The notes: a model not told the origin generated them from the letters alone. A stretch of DNA of 64,000 nt from UBA11606 sp039188975 (GCA_039188975.1 JBCCYT010000004.1:8394-72393); one strand, 5' to 3'. Shown: positions 17,755 through 26,182, counted from the first letter of the stretch. Numbers and translations: made by a program.

Positions 17755-18575
17755 CCGAAACCGAACCGACCGTCACGGCGCTGTCCGCCGGCGCGATCCA
17801 CGCCGGCTACGGCGCGGCGAAGATCCTCGACGACGTTGACATGGATGCCATGCGGGGCAAGATCACGGTGCTGGTCGGGCCCAATGGTTGCGGGAAGTCG
17901 ACCCTGCTGCGGGTATGCAGCCGACTGCTCGACCCGACCGAGGGATCGGTGGTGATCGATGGCGATGACGTCGCCGCACTCGGCATGCGCGAGCTCGCCC
18001 GACGCATGGCGGTGCTCCCCCAGGCGCCGAACACCCCGCCCCACTTCACCGTTCGCGAACTCGTCGAGCAGGGGCGATACGCCCACATCGGGCCGCTCGG
18101 CATGCTGCGTCGCCACGACGACGAAGCCATCGACCGGGCGATCGAACGCTCCGGCATGTTGGCCTACGAGCACCGCGACGTCGACACCTTGTCAGGCGGC
18201 GAACGGCAGCGGGCCTGGTTCGCGCTCGCGCTCGCCCAGGACACCCCGCTGCTCGTCCTCGACGAACCGACCACCCACCTCGACATCGGTGCCCAATGGG
18301 ACGTGCTCGAGCTGGTGCAGGAACTCAACGCCGACCACGGGGTGACCGTGCTGGCCGTCCTCCACGACCTCAACCACGCCGCGACGATCGCCGATCACAT
18401 GGTGGTGCTGCAGTCGGGACGGGTCGTGCGTTCAGGCCCGCCGTGGGAGGCGCTCGATCAGCAGATCCTGGCTGACGTCTTTGGTGTCGACGCCACGATC
18501 ACACCCGACCCTCGAACCGGCGTACCGGTCATCATCCAGCACGGCACCGCCAAGCGGGCCGGCCTCACGGCCTGA
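17751..18575 (+). CDS. ABC importer ATP-binding subunit, FepC/BtuD type
   Basis: ATPase driving the iron-chelate importer. The 274 residues contain Walker A GPNGCGKST near residue 46, the Q-loop in VLPQAPN, signature LSGGERQRAW, Walker B LLVLDEPTTHLD and the switch His in VLHDLNHA. This combination (DEPTTHLD, HDLNHA) is typical of the FepC group. GTG 17751 overlaps the second permease stop. It is the last gene of the operon; the next gene is convergent and begins three bases after the stop, with no room for a normal terminator hairpin between them. Confidence 0.93.
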   Translation: MTETEPTVTALSAGAIHAGYGAAKILDDVDMDAMRGKITVLVGPNGCGKSTLLRVCSRLLDPTEGSVVIDGDDVAALGMRELARRMAVLPQAPNTPPHFTVRELVEQGRYAHIGPLGMLRRHDDEAIDRAIERSGMLAYEHRDVDTLSGGERQRAWFALALAQDTPLLVLDEPTTHLDIGAQWDVLELVQELNADHGVTVLAVLHDLNHAATIADHMVVLQSGRVVRSGPPWEALDQQILADVFGVDATITPDPRTGVPVIIQHGTAKRAGLTA

Positions 18576-18578
18576 CGA

Positions 18579-19664
18579 TCAGGTCTTGCGCCAGTAGCCG
18601 ACAAGCGTCACCTGCGACGCCGGAATCTCCAGCTCGCGCCGCAGATACTTGCGGACCGATGTCATCGTCCGTGACTCACCCGCACCGAAGACCTGGATGT
18701 CGTCGACCCGCTCGGTGATCAACGCCCGGGCCCGATCGACGAGTGCGGTTCCCGTGCCGGGTTCGGTGTCGCCTCGGTGGCACCAGTGCACGGTCACACC
18801 GGGGCGGTCGGTGAGGTCGAATTCGGCGGCGCCGTCAGCGATCTCCATCACGATGTCGGCTGGCACATCGGTCGGCAGCTCGTCGAGCGACGCAAGGGTG
18901 GCAGCCGCGCCGGTTTCGTCACACACACCGACGAATCGGGAGACGCCGGTCAGGTTCTCGCCCGCCCGCCGAGGACCCCACACGGTGATCGAATCGCCAA
19001 CCGATGCAGTCGCGGCCCAGCCGCCGATCGTGTGGGGGTCGTCGCCGTGCAACGCCACCCAGACCTCGATGGTTTTCGCGTCCGGGTCGTAACGGCGCAC
19101 CGAGTAGGTCGCCCCTTTCGGCCGGACGTCGGGGTCCATGGCCTGCAACTCCGACAGCCGAATCACGTCGGGGATCGGTCGTCCCGGCAGATCGAGGAAG
19201 AGCGTCATCGACTGATCACCGCCCTTGTGATCCCAGCCTTCGACCGGACCGAGGGTGAACGCTCGCAGCTGGGCGTTGAGATCGACCGTCTGTTGGATGG
19301 TGCAGCGGTAGGTGCCCTGCAGCTCGTTGTTCGCCAGGCTGGCCTCGATCTTGGTCAGGGGATCGTCGGGGCGAGCGGCGCGGGCCTGATGGAGCAAATC
19401 GAGCAGCGCGTGTTCGAGACCACCCAGATCGGCAATCGGTTCGGCGAAATCGAACCGGACCGGGCGGGTTCCCGCAGGGGTGGTGACCTCGGCGTCGGCC
19501 CCACGCGGATCGATGCCCAGCAACGTTGCGTCGGCGATGTCGTCGTCGGCCTCGTACCACCGGCTCACGAAGGCGAAGGCATCGGAGAAGCCCTCGTTGA
19601 TCAAATCGAGAATGCCGTCGATCTGATCAGCGGTTTCGGCGTCGAACGCAGCGGGCTCGGTCAT
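18579..19664 (-). CDS. siderophore-interacting FAD-binding reductase with an extra N-terminal region
   Basis: Ferric-siderophore reductase of the SIP family, which releases iron from imported chelates in the cytoplasm. The reductase part runs from about residue 120 to the C terminus: YRCTIQQTVDLNAQLRAFTL, SVRRYDPDAKTIEVWVALHG (FAD-binding region), GDSITVWGPRR, HWCHRGD, and the family-typical ending LVGYWRKT. The first about 115 residues, starting MTEPAAFDAETADQIDG, are additional compared with common 250-280-residue SIPs and I do not recognise them. ATG 19664 has GGAG about 8 nt upstream. It is convergent with the ATPase gene of the importer, so function and position agree although it is not in the operon. 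Confidence 0.85.
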   Translation of the reverse strand: MTEPAAFDAETADQIDGILDLINEGFSDAFAFVSRWYEADDDIADATLLGIDPRGADAEVTTPAGTRPVRFDFAEPIADLGGLEHALLDLLHQARAARPDDPLTKIEASLANNELQGTYRCTIQQTVDLNAQLRAFTLGPVEGWDHKGGDQSMTLFLDLPGRPIPDVIRLSELQAMDPDVRPKGATYSVRRYDPDAKTIEVWVALHGDDPHTIGGWAATASVGDSITVWGPRRAGENLTGVSRFVGVCDETGAAATLASLDELPTDVPADIVMEIADGAAEFDLTDRPGVTVHWCHRGDTEPGTGTALVDRARALITERVDDIQVFGAGESRTMTSVRKYLRRELEIPASQVTLVGYWRKT

Positions 19665-19782
19665 GAGTTCACTCCAAGGGGCGTCGGTGATTCGGTGAAC
19701 GCTGCGACGTCTCCGTGAGCATGGCACAGAAGCGAACGAGCGGCTGTGGAAGGGGTCAGACCACCGTCGGGTTTCCTTCTCC

Positions 19783-20700
19783 ATGCGCCGTTTCGTCCCG
19801 TTTCTCGCTGCGATCACGATCATCGCGGCCGCATGTGGCGGAAGTGACGACACCGTTTCTGTCACCGAGGGAACCATTCCACGGGTCGACACGTCGATCG
19901 CGTCGGTGCCGCTCGACGAGGTCGTGTTCGACACGTTCGACGGCGGGTCGGTTCCCCTGAGTGAGGCGGACGAGGCAACGATCGACCGGCTGCTCGATGC
20001 CATCCCCCCGGTCGACGACCCGACGTTCGAGTCGCCGTCCGATGCTGGTTGGCTCGATGACGACGCACTGGTGATCGTGGTCGAACGCGACGACGTCAGC
20101 CGGGCGTACCCGATCTTGATTCTCGATCTCCACGAGATCGTGCACGACTCGATCGGCGATGACGAGTTCGTCGTGACCTACTGCCCGTTGTGCGGCAGCG
20201 CTCTCGTCTTCGACCGCGAGACGGATCAGGGCCTCATCACCTTCTCCAACACGAGCGCGCTCTACGAGAACGACATGGTCATGGTCGACCGCGAAACCGG
20301 GAGTTACTGGTGGCAGACAGCCGGGCGATCGATCGTCGGACCGCGGACCGGCGAAACCCTCAACTTGGTCTCGTCGCAGGTCGCCCGCTTCGGTGACTGG
20401 GCCGACGCTCACCCCCGCGGTGACGTGCTGGTTCGCCCGATCGAGGGCCGCAACTACAGCCGAGACCGGTTCGCCGGCTACGCCGAACGCCTCGACGAGG
20501 GGCGCACGCCGTTTCCCGTGAGCCCAGAGGTGTTCGACGACGATCGTCTCGCGCCGAGCACTCGAGTCACGATCGCTCAGGTCGACGGGGTCTGGACCGC
20601 CTGGGTCGCCGGGACGGAACCAGACCTCGACGTGCCGACCGCATCGATGTTCTGGTTCGCAGCGGTGTCGGCCTACCCCACGCTCGAGCTGGGCGAGTAG
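19783..20700 (+). CDS. DUF3179 domain lipoprotein
   Basis: Exported lipoprotein (lipobox IIAAAC, Cys19) carrying the DUF3179 domain, whose biochemical role is not established. Diagnostic blocks: RAYPILILDLHEIVHDSIG, VTYCPLCGSALVFDRE with the conserved CPLC cysteines, SALYENDMVMVDRETGSYWWQ and GRSIVGPRTG. The 305-residue length is usual. The CxxC pair and nearby acidic residues could bind a metal, but that is inference. Its stop codon shares one base with the GTG of the TSUP gene that follows. Confidence 0.88.
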   Translation: MRRFVPFLAAITIIAAACGGSDDTVSVTEGTIPRVDTSIASVPLDEVVFDTFDGGSVPLSEADEATIDRLLDAIPPVDDPTFESPSDAGWLDDDALVIVVERDDVSRAYPILILDLHEIVHDSIGDDEFVVTYCPLCGSALVFDRETDQGLITFSNTSALYENDMVMVDRETGSYWWQTAGRSIVGPRTGETLNLVSSQVARFGDWADAHPRGDVLVRPIEGRNYSRDRFAGYAERLDEGRTPFPVSPEVFDDDRLAPSTRVTIAQVDGVWTAWVAGTEPDLDVPTASMFWFAAVSAYPTLELGE

Positions 20701-21869
20701 TGCCGCAATCGAGTCGTCTTCGGTCGCGGGCCGTGTGGATCTTGCCGGCTGCGTTCACCGTCGGTTGGGTTGCGTATGTGACGCTCGCCGGCCACGGCGA
20801 GCGGGTCATCGAACACTGGCGAGCGGCAGCGACGATGGCGTTCGGCAGCTTCGTCGCCGGCTCGACGCCGCAAGGCGGAGGCGCCGTCGCGTTTCCGGTG
20901 TTCACCAAGGTGCTCGCCGTACCTGCAGAAGTCGCCCGATCGTTCTCCTTGAGCATCCAGGCCACCGGCATGATGATGGCCTCGTTGACGATCCTCATCG
21001 CCGGTCGAGCAATCGATCGCAAAGCGCTCGGGCTGGCGACCGCCGGTGGTGCGATCGGGCTCGTCATCGGGCTGTTGGCGCTCGGCGATCCCTCCCGTTT
21101 GTTCTGGCCTTCTCGCCTCGATGCGGCCTATGTGAAGGTGGCATTCACGGTGGCCATCTTCGCCGTCGCCGTCGTCGTCTCCCTCTGCGCAGGCCGGTCG
21201 ACGAAGAACGAGACCGTCCCGCACTGGAACGGTCGATCGGTTGGCGTGGTGCTCGGGTTCTCCATGATCGGCGGCATCTTCAGCTCGCTCGCCGGTTCGG
21301 GTGTCGACGTGTTGCTCTTCATCTTCTTGGTCCTCATCGCCGACGTGCATCCCAAGGTCGCCATCCCGACCAGCATCATCGCCATGGCCGTCGTGTCGTC
21401 GATCGGCTTCGTCCTACTCGGCTTCGTCGACGGCCAGCTGTCGATCGAACGGCTCGGCGATCAGGTGGTGGCGGTCGGTGGCGACCCGATCGAGGCATCC
21501 GCCGCAACCCGTTTCGATCTCTTCGGCATCTGGCTGGCCGCAGCACCCGTCGTCGTGTGGGGCGCGCCGCTCGGTTCGTGGGCAGCCGCGAAGGCGTCCG
21601 AACGGGCGGTGATCTGGTTCGTCGGGTTGATGGCGATGGCCGAAGTGATCACCACGGTCATCTTCCTCGACCGGCTCCGCACCGACCCGGCGTTGGCCGC
21701 GTTCGGTCTCATCGGCCTGATCGGGGTGATCGTCGGGATCCGTCGCATCGGTGCCCTCAGTCGCTACATCGCCATCGACACCGGGCGGGCACCGTCCTCG
21801 ACGGACGCCGATCAGACCCCGCAGCCAACGTCGAGCACAGCTCGAGGCTCCGCGTCCTCGACGTCGTAG
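20700..21869 (+). CDS. TSUP (TauE/SafE) family transporter
   Basis: Membrane transporter of the TauE/SafE family, members of which export sulfite, sulfoacetate or related anions. The 389 residues contain eight or so hydrophobic helices in the family's two-repeat arrangement, with GSFVAGSTPQGGGAVAFPVF in the first repeat and GGIFSSLAGSGVDVLLF in the second. GTG 20700 reuses the last base of the upstream DUF3179 stop, so the two are cotranscribed. The last 58 bp overlap the 3' end of the opposing gene. The substrate is not evident. Confidence 0.87.
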   Translation: MPQSSRLRSRAVWILPAAFTVGWVAYVTLAGHGERVIEHWRAAATMAFGSFVAGSTPQGGGAVAFPVFTKVLAVPAEVARSFSLSIQATGMMMASLTILIAGRAIDRKALGLATAGGAIGLVIGLLALGDPSRLFWPSRLDAAYVKVAFTVAIFAVAVVVSLCAGRSTKNETVPHWNGRSVGVVLGFSMIGGIFSSLAGSGVDVLLFIFLVLIADVHPKVAIPTSIIAMAVVSSIGFVLLGFVDGQLSIERLGDQVVAVGGDPIEASAATRFDLFGIWLAAAPVVVWGAPLGSWAAAKASERAVIWFVGLMAMAEVITTVIFLDRLRTDPALAAFGLIGLIGVIVGIRRIGALSRYIAIDTGRAPSSTDADQTPQPTSSTARGSASSTS

Positions 21870-22777
21870 ATGACCGTTCCGGCGCCTTCGTAGTAGCGGT
21901 CGTTGACCGCGACCTCCATCCGGCCATCGCCATTCAGATCCGCTACCGCACCGACCCGGTAGGTCACGAGATAGATCGACGGCGCGTCCAGGTCGAGGTC
22001 GTAGCGGAAGAACCCGAGCACCGAGGTCTCGATCTCGCCATCGACGACGGTGCGCAGCAGCGCGATCGAGTAGTCACCGTCCTCGAACGCGGCGTCTGGC
22101 CCAGAGAACACCCCGGCGTGGCCCGCGGTGATGATCACTTCGTCGACCCCGTCACCCTCCAGGTCAGCACGTATGACCTGACGCAAGACGGGAACGGCAT
22201 TCGCCAAGCCTTGCTCAGCCAGCGCATCGGCGACGATCGCACGATACGTCTCACTGTCGTTGGAGAGCAGCTCGACGTCGCGGGGAACGACATCCCAATC
22301 CGCGGCAACCGCCAGCGCAGTGTTGTCGCCCCACGTGGACTCGATCACGCCATCCACCCAGCGCGCGCCGTCGACGAACTCGCAGCCGTTCCCGACCTCT
22401 CCCGACACCGCGCTGGTGACCTCATCACCGATGCGGACAACGGCGTAGGTCTCGCCCATCCTCGCGGGCAGCTCGCCCTCGCCGAGCGCGAACCACGCCC
22501 CGTCGGCGGACCATCCAGCGACGCCGGTCGCCGCCACGATCACGCCCGAGGCTGGTGGCACCGGAATCGTCGTGCTGGTTGTCGATGCGTCGATCGCTTC
22601 CGTTTCGGTCGGCGTCGGCGCAACGGTCGAGGTCGGGGCAACCGATGTGGTCGACTCCACGGCGGAGACTTCCCCCACCGGAGGTTCCGTTTCGGGCAGT
22701 CGGTTGAGCAGCGCCACGACGACCAACATCGCGACGGCGAGGCCCGCACCGACACCCACCATCAGCCGCTGGTTCAT
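21812..22777 (-). CDS. membrane-anchored protein with VCBS/FG-GAP-like calcium-type repeats
   Basis: Not a named family. The 321-residue protein has a short cytoplasmic start, one membrane helix (about residues 7-24), a Thr/Ser/Pro-rich stalk to about residue 70, and an extracytoplasmic domain. Two segments, RADLEGDGVDEVII and VADLNGDGRMEVAVN, have the Dx(L/D)xGDGxxEv pattern of FG-GAP/VCBS repeats that bind calcium-like ions. ATG 22777 follows a TACGGT box by 6 nt, favouring this start over an in-frame codon at 22807. Its 3' end overlaps the TSUP gene by 58 bp on the opposite strand. Confidence 0.75.
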   Translation of the reverse strand: MNQRLMVGVGAGLAVAMLVVVALLNRLPETEPPVGEVSAVESTTSVAPTSTVAPTPTETEAIDASTTSTTIPVPPASGVIVAATGVAGWSADGAWFALGEGELPARMGETYAVVRIGDEVTSAVSGEVGNGCEFVDGARWVDGVIESTWGDNTALAVAADWDVVPRDVELLSNDSETYRAIVADALAEQGLANAVPVLRQVIRADLEGDGVDEVIITAGHAGVFSGPDAAFEDGDYSIALLRTVVDGEIETSVLGFFRYDLDLDAPSIYLVTYRVGAVADLNGDGRMEVAVNDRYYEGAGTVIYDVEDAEPRAVLDVGCGV

Positions 22778-22783
22778 ACCCCG

Positions 22784-22789
22784 ACCGTA
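22784..22789 (-). promoter_or_regulatory. -10 box TACGGT of the anchored VCBS-like gene
   Basis: TACGGT on the minus strand ends 6 nt before ATG 22777. It lies immediately after the terminator of the glutamine synthetase II gene. Confidence 0.55.
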
Positions 22790-22797
22790 GACGCGAC

Positions 22798-22823
22798 GGA
22801 GCGGCACCCGAAGGTGCCGCTCC
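22798..22823 (-). terminator. hairpin after glutamine synthetase II
   Basis: Perfect 11-bp stem GGAGCGGCACC / GGTGCCGCTCC with a 4-base CGAA loop, starting 27 bp past the GSII stop. There is no U-tract, as is common in this phylum. Confidence 0.7.
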
Positions 22824-22850
22824 GGTCAAGCCCTCGATCGGCGCTCTGGC

Positions 22851-23864
22851 TTACGCCAGCGCGCTACCGATCGTGTTGGTCAGCAGGGTGGCGACCACGT
22901 ACGGGTCGGCGTTGGCGTTCGGGCGACGATCCTCGATGTAGCCCTTCTGATCCTGCGCGACCTGCCACGGAATGCGGATCGACGCACCACGGTCGGAGAC
23001 GCCGTAGCTGAACTGGTCGTAGCGCTGGGTCTCATGCTCGCCGGTGAGGCGATCCTCGATGCCGATGCCGTAGCCCTCGAGGTGCTTGGCGGGCACGCCC
23101 TCGGCGCCCATTGCCTCACACGCAGCGATGATGGGGTCGTAACCCTCACGCATGGCCTTGGTCGAGAAGTTGGTGTGCATACCAGCACCGTTCCAGTCGC
23201 CCTTCATCGGCTTGGCCTCGATCGAGACCTCGACGCCGTGTTCCTCAGCGAGACGGAAGAGCAGGTAGCGAGCAACCCACAGGTGGTCGCCGACGGCGAC
23301 CGTGTCGGCCGGGCCGATCTGGAACTCCCACTGGCCGGGCATGACCTCGGCGTTGGTGCCCGAGATGGCAAGACCAGCTTCGATGCACGCAGTCGTGTGG
23401 GCCTCGATGAGGTCACGGCCGTGGATCTTCACGGCGCCGACACCGCAATAGTAGGGGCCCTGCGGACCGGGGAAACCGCCAGCAGGGAAGCCGGCCGGCC
23501 AACCGGTGATCGGATCGAGGAGGGTGTACTCCTGCTCGAGACCGAACCACGGCTCCTGATCGCCGTACTTCTCGAACGCCTCGACGGCAGCCGCGCGGGT
23601 GTTGGTCGGGTGCGGCGACATGTCGGCGGTGAGCAGCGTCTCGCACAGCACGAGGATGTTGTCGCCGCCGCGGATCGGGTCCGGGCACTGGAAGACGGGC
23701 TTGAGGACGACATCGGAGTTGTCGCCGGTCGCCTGGTTGGTGCTGGAGCCGTCGTAGCCCCAGATGCCGGGCTCAGCGCCGTCGGCGAGGATCTTGGTCT
23801 TGGAGCGGATCTCACGGGTCGGCTCGGAGCCGTCGATCCACAGGTATTCAGCCCGGTAGGCCAT
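22851..23864 (-). CDS. glnII: glutamine synthetase type II (eukaryotic type)
   Basis: ATP-dependent amidation of glutamate to glutamine. The 337-residue length and the sequence are those of the compact GSII family rather than the roughly 450-residue GSI: AEYLWIDGSEPTREIRSKTK at the start, WGYDGSSTNQATGDNSD, FGLEQEYTLLDP, NAEVMPGQWEFQIGP and KPMKGDWNGAGMHTNFS, with RIPW near the C terminus. ATG 23864 has AAGGAAG upstream; a longer in-frame reading to 24005 crosses the promoter region. It is divergent from a GSI gene and the GlnR-like regulator, 274 bp away, which is the clearest hint about its control. Confidence 0.95.
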   Translation of the reverse strand: MAYRAEYLWIDGSEPTREIRSKTKILADGAEPGIWGYDGSSTNQATGDNSDVVLKPVFQCPDPIRGGDNILVLCETLLTADMSPHPTNTRAAAVEAFEKYGDQEPWFGLEQEYTLLDPITGWPAGFPAGGFPGPQGPYYCGVGAVKIHGRDLIEAHTTACIEAGLAISGTNAEVMPGQWEFQIGPADTVAVGDHLWVARYLLFRLAEEHGVEVSIEAKPMKGDWNGAGMHTNFSTKAMREGYDPIIAACEAMGAEGVPAKHLEGYGIGIEDRLTGEHETQRYDQFSYGVSDRGASIRIPWQVAQDQKGYIEDRRPNANADPYVVATLLTNTIGSALA

Positions 23865-24004
23865 GTCGCTTCCTTGTTTGGTGTTGGGAACGGTGCCCGC
23901 AGTGCATAGCGCACGTCGGTTCTCTGTGCTGGGTTGCGCGGAGGTAGGCCGAACGCCGTTGTCCGGGTCATTCCAACGCTGAGCGCTGAGGCTTCCAGCC
24001 TCCA

Positions 24005-24043
24005 ATTACTGAGCTGTTGCCCAATTGTGAACGGAGTGTGAAC
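24005..24043. promoter_or_regulatory. candidate GlnR-type operator, 11-bp-spaced direct repeats
   Basis: In the region between the two glutamine synthetase genes, hexamers ATTACT (24005), GTTGCC (24016), GTGAAC (24027) and GTGAAC (24038) recur every 11 bp. OmpR-type regulators bind tandem direct repeats one helical turn apart, and the actinobacterial GlnR site is built from gTnAC and GaAAC half-sites at the same 11-bp pitch. The two GTGAAC copies are exact; the other two are weak matches. The gene of a GlnR-like protein is directly downstream of the rightward gene. Confidence 0.5.
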
Positions 24044-24138
24044 GGGCTCTCATCGCCCTGGCGGCGTTGTCAGGAACCCGGCACCCTTGGGCCAGCCCCG
24101 CACCTCGCGGGGTCGAGAACCGCCGCAGGAGCAGCCCG

Positions 24139-25467
24139 ATGAGCCGTGAACAGGAGTACGTCCTTCGCACCGTCGAAGAGCGAGGTGTTCGCCTCATCCG
24201 ACTCTGGTTCACCGACGTCTTGGGCCAACTCAAGTCGGTGGCGATCTCCCCGGCTGAACTCGAAACCGTGTTCGAAGAGGGCGTGCAGTTCGACGGCACT
24301 GCGATCGACGGGTTCAGCCGAATCCACGAATCCGACGTGTTGGCCCGTCCCGATGCCACGACCTTCGAACTGTTGCCGTGGGCCAAGGCCGATGAGCCGT
24401 CGGGCCGCATGTTCTGCAACATCGAGAACCTCGACGGCACCGCGTTCGAGGGCGACCCTCGACAGATCCTGCAACGCAACCTCGGCGTCGCCCGCGACAA
24501 GGGCTACACGTTCTTCGCTGCTCCTGAAGCCGAGTTCTTCTACTTCGAGTCCGCCACTGGGACACCGACCCCGCTCGACAACGCGTCCTACTTCGACCTC
24601 ACCACCGCCGACGTGTCGAGCGATCTGCGCAAGTCGACAATCCACATGCTCGAAGCGATGGGCATCCCGGTCGAGTATTCGTTCCACGAGGACAGCCCGA
24701 GCCAGCACGAAATCGACCTGCGTTACACCGAGGCGCTCAGCATGGCCGACAACGTCATGACGCTGCGGCTCGTGGTGAAGAAGATCGCGATGGATCGGGG
24801 CGTGCATGCGACGTTCATGCCGAAGCCACTCAACGGTGTGCAGGGATCGGGTATGCACACACACCTCTCACTGTTCGATGGCGAGACCAATGCGTTCCAC
24901 GACCCCGACGACGAGATCGGCCTCTCGGCCATCGGCAAACAGTTCACCGCTGGCCTGTTGAAGCACGCCCGCGAAATCACCGCGGTGACCAACCAGCTGG
25001 TCAACAGCTACAAACGACTCGCCGAGACGTCGGAGGCCCCGCCGTTCGTTGCCTGGGCTCGCAACAATCGGTCGGCGATGATTCGAGTCCCGGTCCGCAA
25101 GCAGGGCAAAGCCGAATCGGCGCGGATCGAATATCGAGCACTCGACGGGGCGGTTAACCCGTACCTCGCGTATTCGCTTATTCTCGCGGCTGGCATGCGC
25201 GGGATCGACGAAGGCTACGAACTGCCCGGCGAGACGAGCGAAAACCTGTTCGACCTGAGCGACGGCGAACGTCGTGAGCTGGGGGTCGAGCCGCTTCCTC
25301 GGTCGTTGAACGAAGCACTCGACGTCATGGAGGAGTCGAAGCTGGCCCGAGACACGCTCGGCGAGCACGTGTTCGAGTGGTTCCTGCGCAACAAACGAGC
25401 CGAGTGGACCGAGTTCCAGTCGAGGGTCACCCCCTTCGAACTCGATCGCTACCTGGGGAGCTGGTGA
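24139..25467 (+). CDS. glutamine synthetase type I family protein
   Basis: GSI-family enzyme, 442 residues, forming glutamine or a related gamma-glutamyl product. Family blocks: GVQFDGTAIDGFSRIHESD, APEAEFFYF, PKPLNGVQGSGMHTHLSLF, and ESARIEYRALDGAVNPYLA. At the site where adenylylated GSI enzymes have a Tyr in an NLY motif, this protein reads ENLFDLSDGE (near residue 370), with Phe in place of Tyr, so control by adenylylation is not expected. ATG 24139 is preceded by AGGAG. It may be the ammonium-assimilating GSI of the alpha type or a specialised homolog acting on other amines. The stop overlaps the regulator start. Confidence 0.92.
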   Translation: MSREQEYVLRTVEERGVRLIRLWFTDVLGQLKSVAISPAELETVFEEGVQFDGTAIDGFSRIHESDVLARPDATTFELLPWAKADEPSGRMFCNIENLDGTAFEGDPRQILQRNLGVARDKGYTFFAAPEAEFFYFESATGTPTPLDNASYFDLTTADVSSDLRKSTIHMLEAMGIPVEYSFHEDSPSQHEIDLRYTEALSMADNVMTLRLVVKKIAMDRGVHATFMPKPLNGVQGSGMHTHLSLFDGETNAFHDPDDEIGLSAIGKQFTAGLLKHAREITAVTNQLVNSYKRLAETSEAPPFVAWARNNRSAMIRVPVRKQGKAESARIEYRALDGAVNPYLAYSLILAAGMRGIDEGYELPGETSENLFDLSDGERRELGVEPLPRSLNEALDVMEESKLARDTLGEHVFEWFLRNKRAEWTEFQSRVTPFELDRYLGSW

Positions 25468-26141
25468 TGGATCCTCTCCTTGTCTTCCCGACCGCTCCGC
25501 CCGAACTCGCTCAGGTACTCGATCTCGGCGGGTGGGCCTGGAAAGCCTCGCCCGACCTCGACACGGCCCGGGCGGAACAGCCATCGGACGGTTGGGTCGG
25601 CGCCGTCGTGGTGGCCGGCGACGAAACCGAAGAGGCGTTTCGGCTGTGCCGATCGATCCGCAGCGGCGACATCCACGTCGGGTCGGTCCTGTTGTTGATC
25701 GGCGGCGGCCACCTCGCCTCGCTCGACTTCCGCGAGGATCTGTTCGACGACTTCTGTCTCAACCCGTTCCACCCCGTCGAACTCGAAGCGCGGCTCAAGC
25801 ACCTGTTCCGTCGAAGCGGTCAGGTCGCCCGAGCCGAAGTGATCGAATACGGCCCGCTCGGCATGAACCTCGAGACGTACCAGGCGGTGATCGAAGGCAA
25901 GCCACTCGACCTCACCTACATGGAGTACGAACTGCTCAAGTTCTTGGCGTCGCACCCGGGCAAGGTCTTCACTCGTGAAACCCTGCTGAGTCGGGTCTGG
26001 GGCTACGACTACTACGGCGGCGCTCGCACCGTCGACGTGCACGTTCGGCGGCTTCGTTCAAAGCTCGGTGAGGAACACGCCAGCCTGATCCAGACCGTCC
26101 GATCGGTCGGTTACAGCTTCGGTACCAGCCGCTGGGTGTAG
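25467..26141 (+). CDS. GlnR-like OmpR-family transcriptional regulator with atypical receiver
   Basis: Winged-helix regulator, 224 residues, cotranscribed with GSI (TGATG overlap, GGGAG just upstream; GTG 25464 is an alternative start). The C-terminal DNA-binding domain reads LDLTYMEYELLKFLASHPGK, FTRETLLSRVWGYDYYGGAR and TVDVHVRRLRSKLG, close to what I know of actinobacterial GlnR. The N-terminal receiver region is degenerate: the usual Asp-Asp acidic pocket after the first strand is missing (LLVFPTAPPEL) and the phosphorylation strand reads VGAVVVAGDET. GlnR proteins act without conventional phosphorylation. Position beside two glutamine synthetases supports nitrogen control; no partner kinase is nearby. 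Confidence 0.8.
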   Translation: MDPLLVFPTAPPELAQVLDLGGWAWKASPDLDTARAEQPSDGWVGAVVVAGDETEEAFRLCRSIRSGDIHVGSVLLLIGGGHLASLDFREDLFDDFCLNPFHPVELEARLKHLFRRSGQVARAEVIEYGPLGMNLETYQAVIEGKPLDLTYMEYELLKFLASHPGKVFTRETLLSRVWGYDYYGGARTVDVHVRRLRSKLGEEHASLIQTVRSVGYSFGTSRWV

Positions 26142-26182
26142 CGCGACGTCGGCCGTCCGGTCATCCGTGATTGGCTGGTGCC

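Noticed and set aside
20735..23011. Very long plus-strand frame through the TSUP and VCBS-like genes
   Set aside because: Arg-rich composition without motifs, and it covers two real genes on different frames and strands.
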